A DNA stretch of 64,000 bases from Micromonospora echinaurantiaca (GCF_900090235.1 NZ_LT607750.1:3959001-4023000); one strand, 5' to 3'; shown: positions 53,273-62,737, counted from the stretch's first letter. Program-made: numbers and translations. The notes: generated by a model not told the origin, from the sequence alone.

Positions 53273-55351
53273 TCACGGCTGATCGGGCTGCACGGAGAAC
53301 AGATCGGGCGCGGGAGGGGCATCGGTGCCAAATGTACCATTCGGCGGCGTACGCCCCAGATGCCGCCAGGCAGCCTCGGTGGCCACCCGCCCCCGGGGCG
53401 TACGGGCCAGCAGGCCGGCCCGCACCAGGAACGGCTCGCACACCTCCTCGACCGTGTCCGGCTGCTCCCCCACCGCCACGGCCAGGGTCGACAGGCCGAC
53501 CGGGCCGCCCCGGAACGAGTCGACCAGCGCGGTCAGCACCGCCCGGTCCAGCCGGTCCAGGCCGAGCGCGTCGACGTCGTACACGGTCAGCGCCGCCCGC
53601 GCGGTCTCCAGGTTGACCACACCGTCGGCCCGGACCTCGGCGAAGTCGCGGACCCGCCGCAGCAGCCGGTTGGCGATCCGGGGGGTGCCCCGGGACCGGC
53701 CAGCGATCTCGGCGGCGCCGTCGTCGGTGATCGGCACGCCGAGGATCCGCGCCGAGCGGTGCAGCAGCGTCTCCAGGTCCGTTGGGGAGTAGAAGTCCAG
53801 GTGGGCGACGAAGCCGAAGCGGTCCCGCATCGGCCCGGTCAGCAGGCCGGACCGGGTGGTCGCGCCGACCAGGGTGAACGGCTCGACGTCCAGCGGGATG
53901 GCGGTGGCGCCCGGGCCCTTGCCGACCACCACGTCGACCCGGAAGTCCTCCATCGCGCTGTAGAGCAGTTCCTCGGCCGGCTTGGCGATCCGGTGAATCT
54001 CGTCGATGAAGAGCACGTCACCCTCGGCGAGGCTGGTCAGGATCGCCGCCAGGTCGCCCGAACGCTCGATCGCCGGGCCGCTGGTCACCCGGATGCCCGA
54101 GCCCAACTCGGCGGCGACGATGTTGGCCAGGGTCGTGTTGTGGACGACGAAATCGTTGACGGTGAAGGTGTGGTCCCCGTCGACCGTCAGACACCGGCAC
54201 TCGTGCAGACCGGCGGGCTCCACAGCCGTCACCCGGTCGGCCGCCAACCGCTCCTCGAAGCGGTCGCGGCGCGGACCCCATTCGGCGAGTCGCATGCCCC
54301 GCGCGCCGATGACCGTGACCCGTTCGACGAACCGGGCCACATCGTCCTGACTGGTGATGCTCAGCCGCCAGGACTCGTGCGGCCTGCCCTGGTAGCGGCC
54401 ACGCTTGAGCTTGAGCCGGGACTGGACGCCCAGCCGGAGCAGCAGGTGCTGGACGTCCTCGAGCAGGCCGCGCGACACGCTGTAGTACTCGACGACCACG
54501 TCGTAGCGGTCACGTCCGCGCCGGCTCACCGTGCCGTCACAGGCGAAGTACGCGCCGAGGAATGCCCCGACCTGCCAGCTGTCGCCGCGGTAAACGAAGT
54601 CCGGTACCCGCTTCTGCCAGGCGTTCTTGTCGATCAGTTGGTGTTCCGTGAGCCATGACCGGAGTCCGGACACCCGAACCAGAGAGCTGCGGGGACTGTT
54701 CGGCCTGGTGGTGTGCGCATGGCCAAGCCGGTCGCACACCGCCCGGAAGTCGGCGAGGACGGCCTCGTCGCCGCCCGTGAAGGTCACCTGGTTGGTCGTG
54801 CAGCCATCCCCGATGAGGTATCCGGCCAGCCGGAACTCATCGACGTCCTCGGTTCCGCCGGAGATCAGCTCCGGACACAGCACGTTCGCAACGGAGTCAC
54901 GTTCCGTGAGGTCGCCTGCCTTGACCCAGCCGTCGGGCGTCCAGAAGGGGTGGTCCGGCGCGGCAACGACCTCCCGTCCGCTGACTGTCCGAATCCGAAC
55001 CGAATCCAGTTCGCCCTGTTCATGCACGGCCGTCACCGTGGCACCCTCGCCCGTCCGGGTGATGACCCGGTCGCCCACGACGATGTCGCCCAGCCGACGA
55101 CGGGTACCGTCCTCGAGCAGTACCAGGGCATCGACTGAGACCGGTTTACCCAGGCCAGGCGGCCCCGACAGGAGGATGTGGTCCGGCGGGCTGCCGCGGC
55201 GCATCGCGCCCTTGAGCAGCAGGTCGAGCTGGTCACGCACCCGGTGCTGGGCGATGAACTCGTCCAGCCGCTTCGGCCGGACGCTGGCCTCCGCGTCCCG
55301 TTCGGCGTCGTGAACGTACGCCGAGACCAGGCCGCCGTCGGGACCGGTCAT
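53273..55351 (-). CDS. ruvB: Holliday junction branch-migration ATPase RuvB, interrupted by an intein
   Basis: 692-residue precursor in one open frame. Residues 1-69 and 406-692 join to a normal 356-residue RuvB: N-part ends GPPGLGK and C-part begins [12 protein letters not shown], together the Walker A motif GPPGLGKTT. Walker B is LFIDEIHRI, sensor 1 GATTRSG, and the C-terminal winged helix is present. Without splicing the P-loop is split, so ATPase activity should need intein removal. It is coupled to ruvA by a four-base overlap (ATGA) and followed by yajC. Confidence 0.96.
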   Translation of the reverse strand: MTGPDGGLVSAYVHDAERDAEASVRPKRLDEFIAQHRVRDQLDLLLKGAMRRGSPPDHILLSGPPGLGKPVSVDALVLLEDGTRRRLGDIVVGDRVITRTGEGATVTAVHEQGELDSVRIRTVSGREVVAAPDHPFWTPDGWVKAGDLTERDSVANVLCPELISGGTEDVDEFRLAGYLIGDGCTTNQVTFTGGDEAVLADFRAVCDRLGHAHTTRPNSPRSSLVRVSGLRSWLTEHQLIDKNAWQKRVPDFVYRGDSWQVGAFLGAYFACDGTVSRRGRDRYDVVVEYYSVSRGLLEDVQHLLLRLGVQSRLKLKRGRYQGRPHESWRLSITSQDDVARFVERVTVIGARGMRLAEWGPRRDRFEERLAADRVTAVEPAGLHECRCLTVDGDHTFTVNDFVVHNTTLANIVAAELGSGIRVTSGPAIERSGDLAAILTSLAEGDVLFIDEIHRIAKPAEELLYSAMEDFRVDVVVGKGPGATAIPLDVEPFTLVGATTRSGLLTGPMRDRFGFVAHLDFYSPTDLETLLHRSARILGVPITDDGAAEIAGRSRGTPRIANRLLRRVRDFAEVRADGVVNLETARAALTVYDVDALGLDRLDRAVLTALVDSFRGGPVGLSTLAVAVGEQPDTVEEVCEPFLVRAGLLARTPRGRVATEAAWRHLGRTPPNGTFGTDAPPAPDLFSVQPDQP
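54137..55144 (-). mobile_element. RuvB intein with LAGLIDADG homing endonuclease, class 3-like
   Basis: 336 residues (precursor 70-405). Block A is [20 protein letters not shown], starting with Pro rather than Cys/Ser. Block B is AAPDHPFW. The endonuclease has two DOD motifs, LAGYLIGDG (precursor 176-184) and LGAYFACDG (265-273). Blocks F/G are [20 protein letters not shown] followed by Thr +1. Trp 137, Cys 387 and Thr 406 fit the WCT set of class 3 inteins. Base composition is less GC-rich than the flanks: 37 of 60 in the line at 54781 against 48 of 60 at 53641. Confidence 0.93.
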
Positions 55352-55950
55352 CGGGTCCGGCCCAGCAGCCGGATGGCCTGCTTGAGCAGGACCGGCACGG
55401 GCGGGGTGTCCCCGTCCACGGTCTCCGCCACCGCGGCCACCGCCTGGTCGGCCTGGGCGGCCGTCCAGCCGAGCCCGACCAGCGCCTGGCGGACCTGCTC
55501 GGGCCAGGCCCCGCCGGTCACCCCGGCCGCGCCGTCGGCGCCGACCGGCACCGGACCGATCCGGTCGCGCAGCTCCAGCACCAGGCGTTCGGCGCCCTTC
55601 TTGCCGATGCCGGGCACCCGGGTCAGCGCGGCCGTGTCGGCGTTGGCGATGGCCTTGCGGACCGCGTCCGGGGTGTGCACGGCGAGCACCGCCTGGGCCA
55701 GCCGGGGGCCGACCCCGCTGGCCGTCTGCAACAGCTCGAACAGCTGCTTGGCGTCGTCGTCGGCGAAGCCGTAGAGGGTGAGCGAATCCTCCCGGACGAC
55801 CAGGCTGGTGGCCAGCCGGGCCGGCTGACCGACCCGCAGGTCGGCGATCGTGGCCGGGGCGCAGTGCACCGCCAGCCCGACCCCGCCGACCTCGATCACC
55901 GCCTGATCCGGACCGGTCGCGGTCACCACGCCGCGCACGCTGGCAATCAT
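55348..55950 (-). CDS. ruvA: Holliday junction DNA-binding protein RuvA
   Basis: 200 residues from the ATG at 55950. Domain I OB fold [25 protein letters not shown]; domain II helix-hairpin-helix motifs [13 protein letters not shown] and [16 protein letters not shown]; domain III at the C-terminus for RuvB contact ([15 protein letters not shown]). Overlaps ruvC (ATGA) and ruvB (ATGA), so ruvCAB is one unit. There is no sign of an intein here. Confidence 0.96.
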   Translation of the reverse strand: MIASVRGVVTATGPDQAVIEVGGVGLAVHCAPATIADLRVGQPARLATSLVVREDSLTLYGFADDDAKQLFELLQTASGVGPRLAQAVLAVHTPDAVRKAIANADTAALTRVPGIGKKGAERLVLELRDRIGPVPVGADGAAGVTGGAWPEQVRQALVGLGWTAAQADQAVAAVAETVDGDTPPVPVLLKQAIRLLGRTR

Positions 55951-56474
55951 CTGCCTCCTCCTCGTCGTACCCGGTCGGCCGCGGCGGCCAGCTTGGAGCG
56001 CGTACCGCCGCGCCACACGTGGCAGATGGCCAGGGCGAGGGCGTCGGCGGCGTCGGCCGGCCGGGGCGGCTCGGGCAGCCGCAGCAGCCGGGTGACCATG
56101 GCCGTCATCTGCGCCTTGTCGGCCTGACCGGAACCGGTCACCGCGGCCTTCACCTCGCTCGGGGTGTACGTCTGCACCGGCAACCCGGCGCGCGCCCCGG
56201 CCAGCACGGCGATCCCGCTCGCCTGTGCGGTGCCCATCACCGTGCGGACGTTGTGCTGGCTGAACACCCGCTCCACGGCGACGCTGTCCGGCCGGTGCTC
56301 GGTAACCAGGTCGGTCAGCGAGCGGTCCAGGTGCAGCAGGCGCACCGGCAGCTCGTCGGCTGGGTCGGTGTAGACGACGTAGTAGGCGACCAGGGTGCAC
56401 TGCCGCCCGGGCAGCCCCTCGACCACGCCGACCCCGCACCGGGTCAGCCCCGGGTCGACGCCCAGCACCCGCAC
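55947..56474 (-). CDS. ruvC: Holliday junction endonuclease RuvC
   Basis: 175 residues. RNase H-like fold with the four acidic residues in [13 protein letters not shown] (Asp 7), [10 protein letters not shown] (Glu) and [11 protein letters not shown] (Asp pair). Cuts junctions symmetrically after RuvAB migration. First gene of ruvCAB. Confidence 0.96.
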   Translation of the reverse strand: MRVLGVDPGLTRCGVGVVEGLPGRQCTLVAYYVVYTDPADELPVRLLHLDRSLTDLVTEHRPDSVAVERVFSQHNVRTVMGTAQASGIAVLAGARAGLPVQTYTPSEVKAAVTGSGQADKAQMTAMVTRLLRLPEPPRPADAADALALAICHVWRGGTRSKLAAAADRVRRGGGR

Positions 56475-56670
56475 GCCGCCTCCTCCCCCAGCCGTCAGCA
56501 GTACGTGTGTTCGACACCCTACTGGGGTCCGCTGGCGGGTGCCCGGCGGGACACGCCGGGACGGCGCGCCGGCACCGCGATCCGGCGGTGGGCGGGCACC
56601 GAGGGCCCCGGAGCCGCGGCCCAGCCACCGGAATTCGGGCGACGGGCCGGGCGACGGCGGTGACCGGCGA
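56475..56670. promoter_or_regulatory. Upstream region of ruvCAB
   Basis: 196 bases between ruvC start and the DUF1905 gene end. It should hold the ruvC promoter. No LexA-like GAAC-N4-GTTC site stands out, so SOS control is not supported by eye. Confidence 0.3.
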
Positions 56671-56949
56671 TCACACCCGGGCCCGGTCCACCTCGACCGC
56701 CACGGTCACCACGTCGCCGTCGTCCTTGCCGGCGCGGATCCGGGCCGGCACCGCCAGCAGCCAGCCGGCCTTCCGGTCGCGCCAGACGCTGGTCGACCAG
56801 GTGCGGCCGTCCACGGTGGCGGTCACCGGCACCCGGCCGAACGGCCCGGCCTCGTCCGGCGCGTGCTCCTCGGGCACGGGAGCGAACACCCAGCCGCCCG
56901 CGCCGGACCACCGGACCAGGGTCGCCTCGAAGGTCGGCGTCACCCGCAT
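56671..56949 (-). CDS. DUF1905-domain protein
   Basis: 92 residues from the ATG at 56949 (AAGGGG upstream; an in-frame ATG 12 bases earlier is possible). The sequence [22 protein letters not shown] and [29 protein letters not shown] is the DUF1905 beta-barrel. Function unknown; no catalytic residues are known for the family. Divergent from the hydroxybutyrate-type dehydrogenase. Confidence 0.85.
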   Translation of the reverse strand: MRVTPTFEATLVRWSGAGGWVFAPVPEEHAPDEAGPFGRVPVTATVDGRTWSTSVWRDRKAGWLLAVPARIRAGKDDGDVVTVAVEVDRARV

Positions 56950-57168
56950 GCCCCTTCCCATCTCCGCCCGAACAGGCCGCCCGTCGGATGCCGCTGGGCG
57001 GCCTGACCCCACCGCCCGCGACTGTGCCACCGCCCCCCGACATTCCGCCCGCCGCGGCAGCCGACGGGGCCAGCGGCGAGGAGGCGCTGCGGCCCACACA
57101 ACCTGACCGTCGAGTATGTGTCGCCACCCCATGTGCGCCCGGCCACACAGCTCGTAACTTCTTGCGCC
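56950..57168. promoter_or_regulatory. Divergent region before the dehydrogenase/regulator pair
   Basis: 219 bases. The last 80 (57090-57168) are less GC-rich, with ACACA (57098) and TGTGT (57117) inverted around a 14-18 base centre and repeated CACACA/ATGTG words. The GAF/PucR regulator downstream may bind here; no canonical -35/-10 pair is certain. Confidence 0.35.
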
Positions 57169-57951
57169 ATGACGGCAGAACCCGTGGCGGTCCCCCACGT
57201 CGTGAACGTCGACCTCGCCGGTCGCAGCGCCCTGGTGACCGGGGGCGGCAGTGGCATCGGACGGGCCTGTGCCCTGCGCCTGGCGGCGGCCGGCGCGACG
57301 GTGCTGGTGGTGGATCGCAACGTCGAGGCGGCCAAGGCGGTGGCGGCCGAGACCGGCGGCCGGGCCGAGGGCATCGACCTGGCCGACGCCGAGGCGGTGG
57401 ACCGGCTCGACGCGGATGTGGACATCGTGGTGAACAATGCCGGGTTGCAGCACGTCGCCCCGGTGCCGGAGTTCCCCGCGGACCGGTTCGCGTACCTGTA
57501 CCGGGTGATGGTGGAGGCGCCATTCCTGCTCATCCGCCGGGCGCTGCCGCACATGTACGCGCAGGGCTGGGGGCGGATCATCAACATCTCCTCGGTGCAC
57601 GGGCTGCGCGCCTCGCCGTACAAGGCCGCGTACGTGTCGGCCAAGCACGCGCTGGAGGGGCTGTCGAAGGTGGTCGCGCTGGAGGGCGCGGCGCACGGCG
57701 TGACCGCCAACTGCGTCAACCCGGCGTACGTGCGCACACCCCTGGTGGAGAGTCAGATCGCCGACCAGGCGGCCAGCCACGGCATCCCCGAGGCCGAGGT
57801 GGTCGAGAAGATCATGCTGGCCCGGGCCGCGATCAAGCGCCTGATCGAACCCGAGGAGGTGGCGGAGCTGATGGCGTACCTCTGCTCCCCGCCGGCGGCG
57901 TTCATCACCGGCGCGTCGATCGCGCTCGACGGGGGCTGGACGGCGAGCTAG
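57169..57951 (+). CDS. 3-hydroxybutyrate dehydrogenase-type short-chain dehydrogenase
   Basis: 260 residues from the ATG at 57169. NAD-binding TGGGSGIG (residues 24-31), NNAGLQHVAP, catalytic Ser in NISSVHG, and Tyr 155/Lys 159 in YVSAK. The sequence LQHVAPVPEFP, VNPAYVRTPLVESQI and ITGASIALDGGWTA is close to the D-3-hydroxybutyrate dehydrogenase subgroup, which links ketone-body or PHB breakdown to acetoacetate. No PHB genes are nearby. The stop overlaps the GTG of the next frame (TAGTG). Confidence 0.85.
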   Translation: MTAEPVAVPHVVNVDLAGRSALVTGGGSGIGRACALRLAAAGATVLVVDRNVEAAKAVAAETGGRAEGIDLADAEAVDRLDADVDIVVNNAGLQHVAPVPEFPADRFAYLYRVMVEAPFLLIRRALPHMYAQGWGRIINISSVHGLRASPYKAAYVSAKHALEGLSKVVALEGAAHGVTANCVNPAYVRTPLVESQIADQAASHGIPEAEVVEKIMLARAAIKRLIEPEEVAELMAYLCSPPAAFITGASIALDGGWTAS

Positions 57952-57965
57952 TGGCGAGCCGCACA

Positions 57966-59885
57966 ATGTCGGTCATGTCGTCGCCGGTGGAGTACCTGGA
58001 ACTGCTCGCCCGGGAAGCGGCCGCGGTGGAGTTCGAAGGGCCGCTGGTCGCCGCCCGCGCCGCCGGCCTGCCCGCCGACCGGCTGGCCGAGCTGGAGCAG
58101 GCCAAGACGGTGGCGCTGCGGGTCCGCGCGCTGCTGGAGCGCCGGCGCCGCCGGGAGACCGAGCTGTCCGGGCTGTACGACACGGTCAGCGACCTGGCCG
58201 GGCTGCGGGACCTGGACGACGTGCTGCGGGCGATCGTGCACCGGGCGCGCAACCTGCTCGGTGCCGACGTCGCCTACATGACGCTCGACGACGAGGAACG
58301 CGGCGACACCTACATGCGGGTGACCGACGGTTCGGTGTCGGCTCGCTTCCAGCGGCTGCGGCTGCCGATGGGCGCCGGGCTCGGTGGTTTGGTGGCCCAG
58401 TCCGGCGCCCCCTACGTGACCGCCAACTATCCCGAGGACGACCGCTTCCACCACACCGGGGAGATCGACGCCGGGGTGGGTGAGGAGGGCCTGGTGGCCA
58501 TCCTCGGGGTGCCGCTGCGGCTCGGCTCGACCTCGATCGGCGTGCTCTACGCCGCGAACCGCTCGGCCCGCCCGTTCGCCCGGGAGGAGGTCGCGCTGCT
58601 GGTCTCGCTGGCCGCGCACGCCGCGGTGGCGATCGACACCGCGCGGCTGCTCGCCGAGACCCGGTCGGCGCTGGAGGAGCTGTCGGCGGCCAACACCACC
58701 ATCCGGGCGCACAGCAGCTCGGTGGAGCGGGCCGCCGCCGCGCACGACCGGATGACCGCGCTGGTGCTGCGTGGCGGCGGGGTGGAGGACGTGGCGGCGG
58801 CGGTGACCGAGGTGCTCGGCGGGGCGCTGCTGGCGCTGGACGCCGAGGGCCGGCTGCTGGCCCGGGTCGGCGAGATAGAGGAGCCGGACCGGGCGGACAT
58901 GGTGGAGGCGATCGCCGCGTCGCGTACCGAGGGGCGCAGTGTGCGCCGCGGTTCGCTCTGGTACGCCGCGGTGGTGGCCGGCGCGGAGAACCTGGGCGCG
59001 CTGGTGCTCCGCCCGGACGACGACCTGGTCGACGCCGACCAGCGGATCCTGGAGCGGGCGGCCCTGGTGACCGCGCTGCTGCTGTTGTTCCGGCGCACGG
59101 TGGCCGAGGCGGAGGGGCGGGTCCGCGGCGAACTGCTGGACGACCTGATCGCCCGGCCGCTGCGGGACACCGACGCGCTGCGTAGCCGGGCCCGCCGGCT
59201 CGGGGTGGACCTGGACGCCCCGCACGTGCTGGTGGCGGTCGGCGACGACGCGATCGCGGCGACCGGCTCGGCCCGGCAGCGGGTGCTCTCCTGGGCCACC
59301 ACGTACGCCTCGACGCGGGGCGGGCTGGCCGCGGCGCGCGACGGGCGGGTGGTGCTGATGCTGCCCGGCACGGATGCCGGCGGCAGCGCCCGGGCGGTGG
59401 CCCGGGACCTGTCCCGGGTGACCGGCCGGCCGGTGACCGCCGGGGCGAGCGGCCCGTCCACCGGGCCGGCGTCGCTGGCCACCACGTTCCGGGAGGCCGA
59501 CCGTTGCCTCACCGCGCTCGGCGCGCTGGGCCGGGCCGGGCAGGGCGCGAGCACCGCCGAGCTGGGCTTCGTCGGGCTGCTGCTCGGCGCGGTCGGCGGC
59601 CAGGGCGACCAGGACGTCACCCGGTTCCTGGAGGCGACCGTCGGCCCGGTGGTCGACTACGACGCGCGGCGGGGCACGGCGCTGGTCAAGACGCTGGAGG
59701 CGTACTTCGGGGTGGGTGGCAGCCTGGCCCGGGCCGCCGAGCTGCTGCACGTGCACGTCAACACGGTCACCCAGCGGCTGGAGCGGGTCGGGCAGCTGCT
59801 CGGCGCGGACTGGCAGAAGCCCGAGCGGGCGCTGGAGGTGCAGCTCGCGCTGCGTCTGCACCGCCTCCGGACACCCGCCGGCTGA
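57966..59885 (+). CDS. GAF-domain PucR/CdaR-family transcriptional regulator
   Basis: 639 residues from the ATG at 57966; GTG 57951 and ATG 57975 are alternatives, the first overlapping the dehydrogenase stop. Coiled N-terminus, GAF domain (about residues 80-225; LLGADVAYMTLDDEERGDTYMRV ... LVAILGVPLRLGSTSIGVLYAANR), a second sensor-like region (275-390), then a CdaR-type GGDEF-like domain and a C-terminal PucR helix-turn-helix (SLARAAELLHVHVNTVTQRLERVG). Such proteins activate catabolic genes. Its position suggests it controls the dehydrogenase. Confidence 0.88.
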   Translation: MSVMSSPVEYLELLAREAAAVEFEGPLVAARAAGLPADRLAELEQAKTVALRVRALLERRRRRETELSGLYDTVSDLAGLRDLDDVLRAIVHRARNLLGADVAYMTLDDEERGDTYMRVTDGSVSARFQRLRLPMGAGLGGLVAQSGAPYVTANYPEDDRFHHTGEIDAGVGEEGLVAILGVPLRLGSTSIGVLYAANRSARPFAREEVALLVSLAAHAAVAIDTARLLAETRSALEELSAANTTIRAHSSSVERAAAAHDRMTALVLRGGGVEDVAAAVTEVLGGALLALDAEGRLLARVGEIEEPDRADMVEAIAASRTEGRSVRRGSLWYAAVVAGAENLGALVLRPDDDLVDADQRILERAALVTALLLLFRRTVAEAEGRVRGELLDDLIARPLRDTDALRSRARRLGVDLDAPHVLVAVGDDAIAATGSARQRVLSWATTYASTRGGLAAARDGRVVLMLPGTDAGGSARAVARDLSRVTGRPVTAGASGPSTGPASLATTFREADRCLTALGALGRAGQGASTAELGFVGLLLGAVGGQGDQDVTRFLEATVGPVVDYDARRGTALVKTLEAYFGVGGSLARAAELLHVHVNTVTQRLERVGQLLGADWQKPERALEVQLALRLHRLRTPAG

Positions 59886-59940
59886 CGGTGCCGCCGGCTG
59901 ACGGCGGTGGGCTGACGGTGGTCGCCGGCGGCCGGGACGG

Positions 59941-60549
59941 TCAGCGGGCGCGGATGCCCTCCAGCACGCCGTCGACGACCCGCTCGGGCAGGCCGGCGTC
60001 GTCGAGGTCGGGGCTCCAGCGCAGCACCCGCTGGATCAGCATCGGGCCGGTGAGCATCGCCATGGTGACCTCGATGTCGAGGTCGGCGCGCAGCTCGCCG
60101 GTGCGGATCCCCCGGCGCAGCACCTCGCGCATCAGCGCCCGGCGCGGCTCGATGATGCTCTGGTAGAGCTGGTACTCGTCCGGGCTGCGGTTCACCCTCG
60201 GCACCAGGCAGGGCATGATCCGCGCCGCCCGCGGGTCGATGTGGTGGCCGACCGCGCTCACCAGCACCACCAGGTCGTCGCGGACCGATCGGCCAGCCGG
60301 CGCCGGCGGGTTGCCCTTGAGCCGGCGCAGCGCGTCGGTCAGCAGGGCGTCCTTGCCCGGCCAGCGGCGGTAGATGGTGGCCTTGCCGACGCCGGCCCGG
60401 GCCGCGATCGCCTCGATCGAGATCGTCTCCACCGAGTTGCCCTCGGCGAGCAGATCCAGGGTGGCCTCGACGATCGCCTCGTCCGCGCGGACGCTCCGCG
60501 GTCGCCCGGGCGACCGCGGAGCATCGGCGGCGGAAGTCATGTCGGACAT
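59941..60549 (-). CDS. TetR-family transcriptional regulator
   Basis: 202 residues from the ATG at 60549 (or ATG at 60540). N-terminal helix-turn-helix [29 protein letters not shown] (residues about 42-70). C-terminal ligand domain of the TetR_C_16/TetR_C_11 kind ([35 protein letters not shown]). It follows the MFS gene by 11 bases on the same strand, so it is co-transcribed with the pump it probably represses. Confidence 0.9.
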   Translation of the reverse strand: MSDMTSAADAPRSPGRPRSVRADEAIVEATLDLLAEGNSVETISIEAIAARAGVGKATIYRRWPGKDALLTDALRRLKGNPPAPAGRSVRDDLVVLVSAVGHHIDPRAARIMPCLVPRVNRSPDEYQLYQSIIEPRRALMREVLRRGIRTGELRADLDIEVTMAMLTGPMLIQRVLRWSPDLDDAGLPERVVDGVLEGIRAR

Positions 60550-60560
60550 TGTCGCCGACC

Positions 60561-62126
60561 CTAGGCGGTCCCGGCCAACTCGGGTTCGCCGGCCGGCACC
60601 GGGGCCGCCGGGGCCGCCGAGCGGCCGGGCATCCAGCGGGCCACCACCAGCAGACCTGCGGCGGCCGCCACCGCGGCGAGCATCGCGGCCCAGTGCATCG
60701 CGGTCACGAAGGCGTCGTTGGCCACCGCAATCAGGTGCGGCGCCGCCGGGCCGAGCTGACCCGCCGCGGCGTACGCCCCGGAGATCGACTCGCCGGCTGC
60801 CTGCTGCGCCCCGGCCGGCAGGTCCCGCAGGGCCGGCTCGACGTCGCCGCGGTAGACCGCGGAGAGCACCGACCCGAGCACCGCGACGCCGAGTGCGCCG
60901 GCCACCTGCCGGATGGTGTTGCTGACCGCCGAGCCGACTCCGGCCTTCTCCCGGGGCAGCGCTGACATGATCGACTCGGTGGCCGGCGGCATGATGTTGG
61001 CCATCCCGACGCCCTGGAGGAAGAAGAAGACCAGCACCACCCAGATCGGCGTGGTCGCGTCGATGAACGCGAACGCGCCGAGCGCCACCGCGGTGAGCGT
61101 CAGGCCGACCGCGGCGACCGCCTTGCCGCCGTACCGGTGCACCATCGCCGCGCTGCGCGGGGCGAAGAAGAGCTGGGCGGCGGCGAACGGCAGGAAGAGC
61201 AGGCCGGTCTCCAGCGGGCTGTAGCCGCGGACCAGTTGCAGGTAGAACGAGCTGAAGAACATCACGCCCATCGCGGCGAAGAAGACCAGCCCGACCAGGG
61301 CCACCGGCGCGGCGAAGCGCGGCACCCGGAACAGCCGGACGTCCAGCGACGGGTGGTCGCTGCGCCGCTCGTGCGCGACGAACCAGGTCAGCACCGCCAG
61401 ACCGCCGACGATCGAGGCCCAGACCACCGGCCGGCCGAAGCCGTGCTCGCCGCCGTCGATGATGCCGTACGACAGGGCGACCAGGCCGACCACGGAGAGC
61501 AGCACGCCGAGCACGTCGACCCGGCCCGGCTTCGGGTCCCGCGACTCGGGCACCAGCAGCGCGACCAGGACCACGCCGAGCGCCACCACCGGCACGTTGA
61601 TCAGGAAGACCGAGCCCCACCAGTAGTGCTCCAGCAGCGCGCCGCCGAGCACCGGGCCGATCGCCACGGCCAGGCCGACCGCCCCGGCCCAGACGCCGAT
61701 CGCCCGCCCCCGCTCCCGAGGGTCGAAGACGTTGGAGATGATCGAGAGCGTCACCGGCATGATCGCCGCGCCGCCGACGCCCATCAGCGCGCGGGCCGCG
61801 ATCAGCTGGCCCGGGCTCTGGGCGTACGCGGACAGCAGCGAGGACAGGCCGAACAGCGCCAGCCCGACGAGCAGGAAGCGCTTGCGGCCGGCCCGGTCAC
61901 CGAGCACCCCGAAGGTGAAGAGCAGACCGGCGAAGACCAGCGTGTAGGAGTTGATCGCCCACTCCAGCTCGCCCTGGCTGGCGCCGAGGCCGTGCACCGG
62001 GTCGGCGAGGGTGCGGAGCGCGACGTTGAGGATCGTGTTGTCCAGGACGACCACGAGGAGGCTGATCACCAGCACCCCGAGGATCGCCCACCTCCTCGGA
62101 TGTCCGGTGTTCTCGTTCGGTGGCAT
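60561..62126 (-). CDS. DHA2-family MFS multidrug exporter (EmrB/QacA type)
   Basis: 521 residues from the ATG at 62126 (GTG 62150 also possible). Fourteen helices. Helix-1 motif [19 protein letters not shown] is the DHA2 D1 signature; loop 2-3 [17 protein letters not shown] is motif [32 protein letters not shown] is the helix 4-5 motif of 14-helix pumps. Exports hydrophobic drugs or dyes by proton antiport. The gene precedes its TetR regulator and has palindromic elements upstream. Confidence 0.92.
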   Translation of the reverse strand: MPPNENTGHPRRWAILGVLVISLLVVVLDNTILNVALRTLADPVHGLGASQGELEWAINSYTLVFAGLLFTFGVLGDRAGRKRFLLVGLALFGLSSLLSAYAQSPGQLIAARALMGVGGAAIMPVTLSIISNVFDPRERGRAIGVWAGAVGLAVAIGPVLGGALLEHYWWGSVFLINVPVVALGVVLVALLVPESRDPKPGRVDVLGVLLSVVGLVALSYGIIDGGEHGFGRPVVWASIVGGLAVLTWFVAHERRSDHPSLDVRLFRVPRFAAPVALVGLVFFAAMGVMFFSSFYLQLVRGYSPLETGLLFLPFAAAQLFFAPRSAAMVHRYGGKAVAAVGLTLTAVALGAFAFIDATTPIWVVLVFFFLQGVGMANIMPPATESIMSALPREKAGVGSAVSNTIRQVAGALGVAVLGSVLSAVYRGDVEPALRDLPAGAQQAAGESISGAYAAAGQLGPAAPHLIAVANDAFVTAMHWAAMLAAVAAAAGLLVVARWMPGRSAAPAAPVPAGEPELAGTA

Positions 62127-62211
62127 CGGTGGTGTTCTCCCCCCGGTCACCCGTGCCGGAATACGATACGGGACAGACTCGTAACTGGGGTCAGCGTAGG
62201 CGCTGCATTAA

Positions 62212-62234
62212 CGATACGGAACCGATCCGTATCG
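62212..62234. promoter_or_regulatory. TetR-type operator upstream of the DHA2 exporter
   Basis: CGATACGGA (62212-62220) and TCCGTATCG (62226-62234) are perfect inverted arms with a five-base centre. A related half-site ATACGATACGG lies at 62161-62171, nearer the exporter start. Likely bound by the co-transcribed TetR protein. Confidence 0.65.
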
Positions 62235-62414
62235 GATGTGTCGGCCGTCACGTCTGAGCCGACCGGTCGTCAACGGGGGGATCGCCCCGTGGACTCCGGT
62301 CGCCGCCCGGATCCGGGCGCGTCCTTCCGCGGGCGGCGACGGCACCCTGACGCGGCTGCGAGGTTCGGGGCCGATCGTCCGATTCGGCGGTGTGACCGGC
62401 TGCATCCGGGGCGC

Positions 62415-62441
62415 GGAATCGTGGCCGGGCGCGGGGCGTTA
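62415..62441 (+). promoter_or_regulatory. SigR/SigH-like promoter 1
   Basis: GGAAT at 62415-62419 and GTTA at 62438-62441, separated by 18 bases, match the GGAAT-N18-GTT consensus known for Streptomyces SigR and related ECF factors. First of three tandem copies. Confidence 0.6.
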
Positions 62442-62489
62442 CACCATGCGGACGATCGAGCAAGGGCACGCCAGCCGTGACCCGGCCGC

Positions 62490-62516
62490 GGAATGACGGT
62501 GGCCCGCCGGTCGTTG
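62490..62516 (+). promoter_or_regulatory. SigR/SigH-like promoter 2
   Basis: GGAAT at 62490-62494 and GTTG at 62513-62516 with an 18-base spacer, 75 bases after copy 1. Confidence 0.6.
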
Positions 62517-62569
62517 CATCCCCCGGAACGATCGCAGCAAGGCCCCGCCGGACACGGGTCCCGGCCCCC

Positions 62570-62596
62570 GGAATGATGCCGGGCCGGCGGTCGTTA
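62570..62596 (+). promoter_or_regulatory. SigR/SigH-like promoter 3
   Basis: GGAAT at 62570-62574 and GTTA at 62593-62596 with an 18-base spacer, 80 bases after copy 2. Start of transcription would give a leader of roughly 135 bases. Confidence 0.6.
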
Positions 62597-62737
62597 CACA
62601 TGGTCCCGGCGCCGCGAGGCATCCCCCGCCCACGGCAAGCGCCGGTTCTTTCCCCCAGTTCTGTGAGCGCCTGATGGTGCTTGCGCCCGGCCGCGACCCC
62701 CTCGGTGCGGGCGTCAACCCCCGAATGGAGCTTCCTG

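Larger units (their letters stand above)
62127..62737. promoter_or_regulatory. 611-base divergent intergenic region
   Basis: Largest non-coding gap of the window. From left to right: TetR-type operator region (62158-62234), about 180 bases without clear signals (62235-62413), three tandem GGAAT-N18-GTT promoters (62415-62596), and a leader of about 135 bases with a TTGCGCCCG/CGGGCGTCAA stem (62679-62719) ending in a GGAG ribosome site. No credible gene lies inside. Confidence 0.6.

Noticed and set aside
53273..55351. Two separate genes or a frameshifted ruvB
   Set aside because: A single open frame spans the whole region, the junction residues rebuild an exact Walker A motif, and the insert has all intein blocks, so it is an intein and not a broken gene.
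62600..62737. c-di-AMP (ydaO-type) riboswitch in the leader of the lysozyme-like gene
   Set aside because: Such riboswitches often precede actinomycete wall hydrolases, but the conserved core words could not be found in this leader; only a simple stem is visible.
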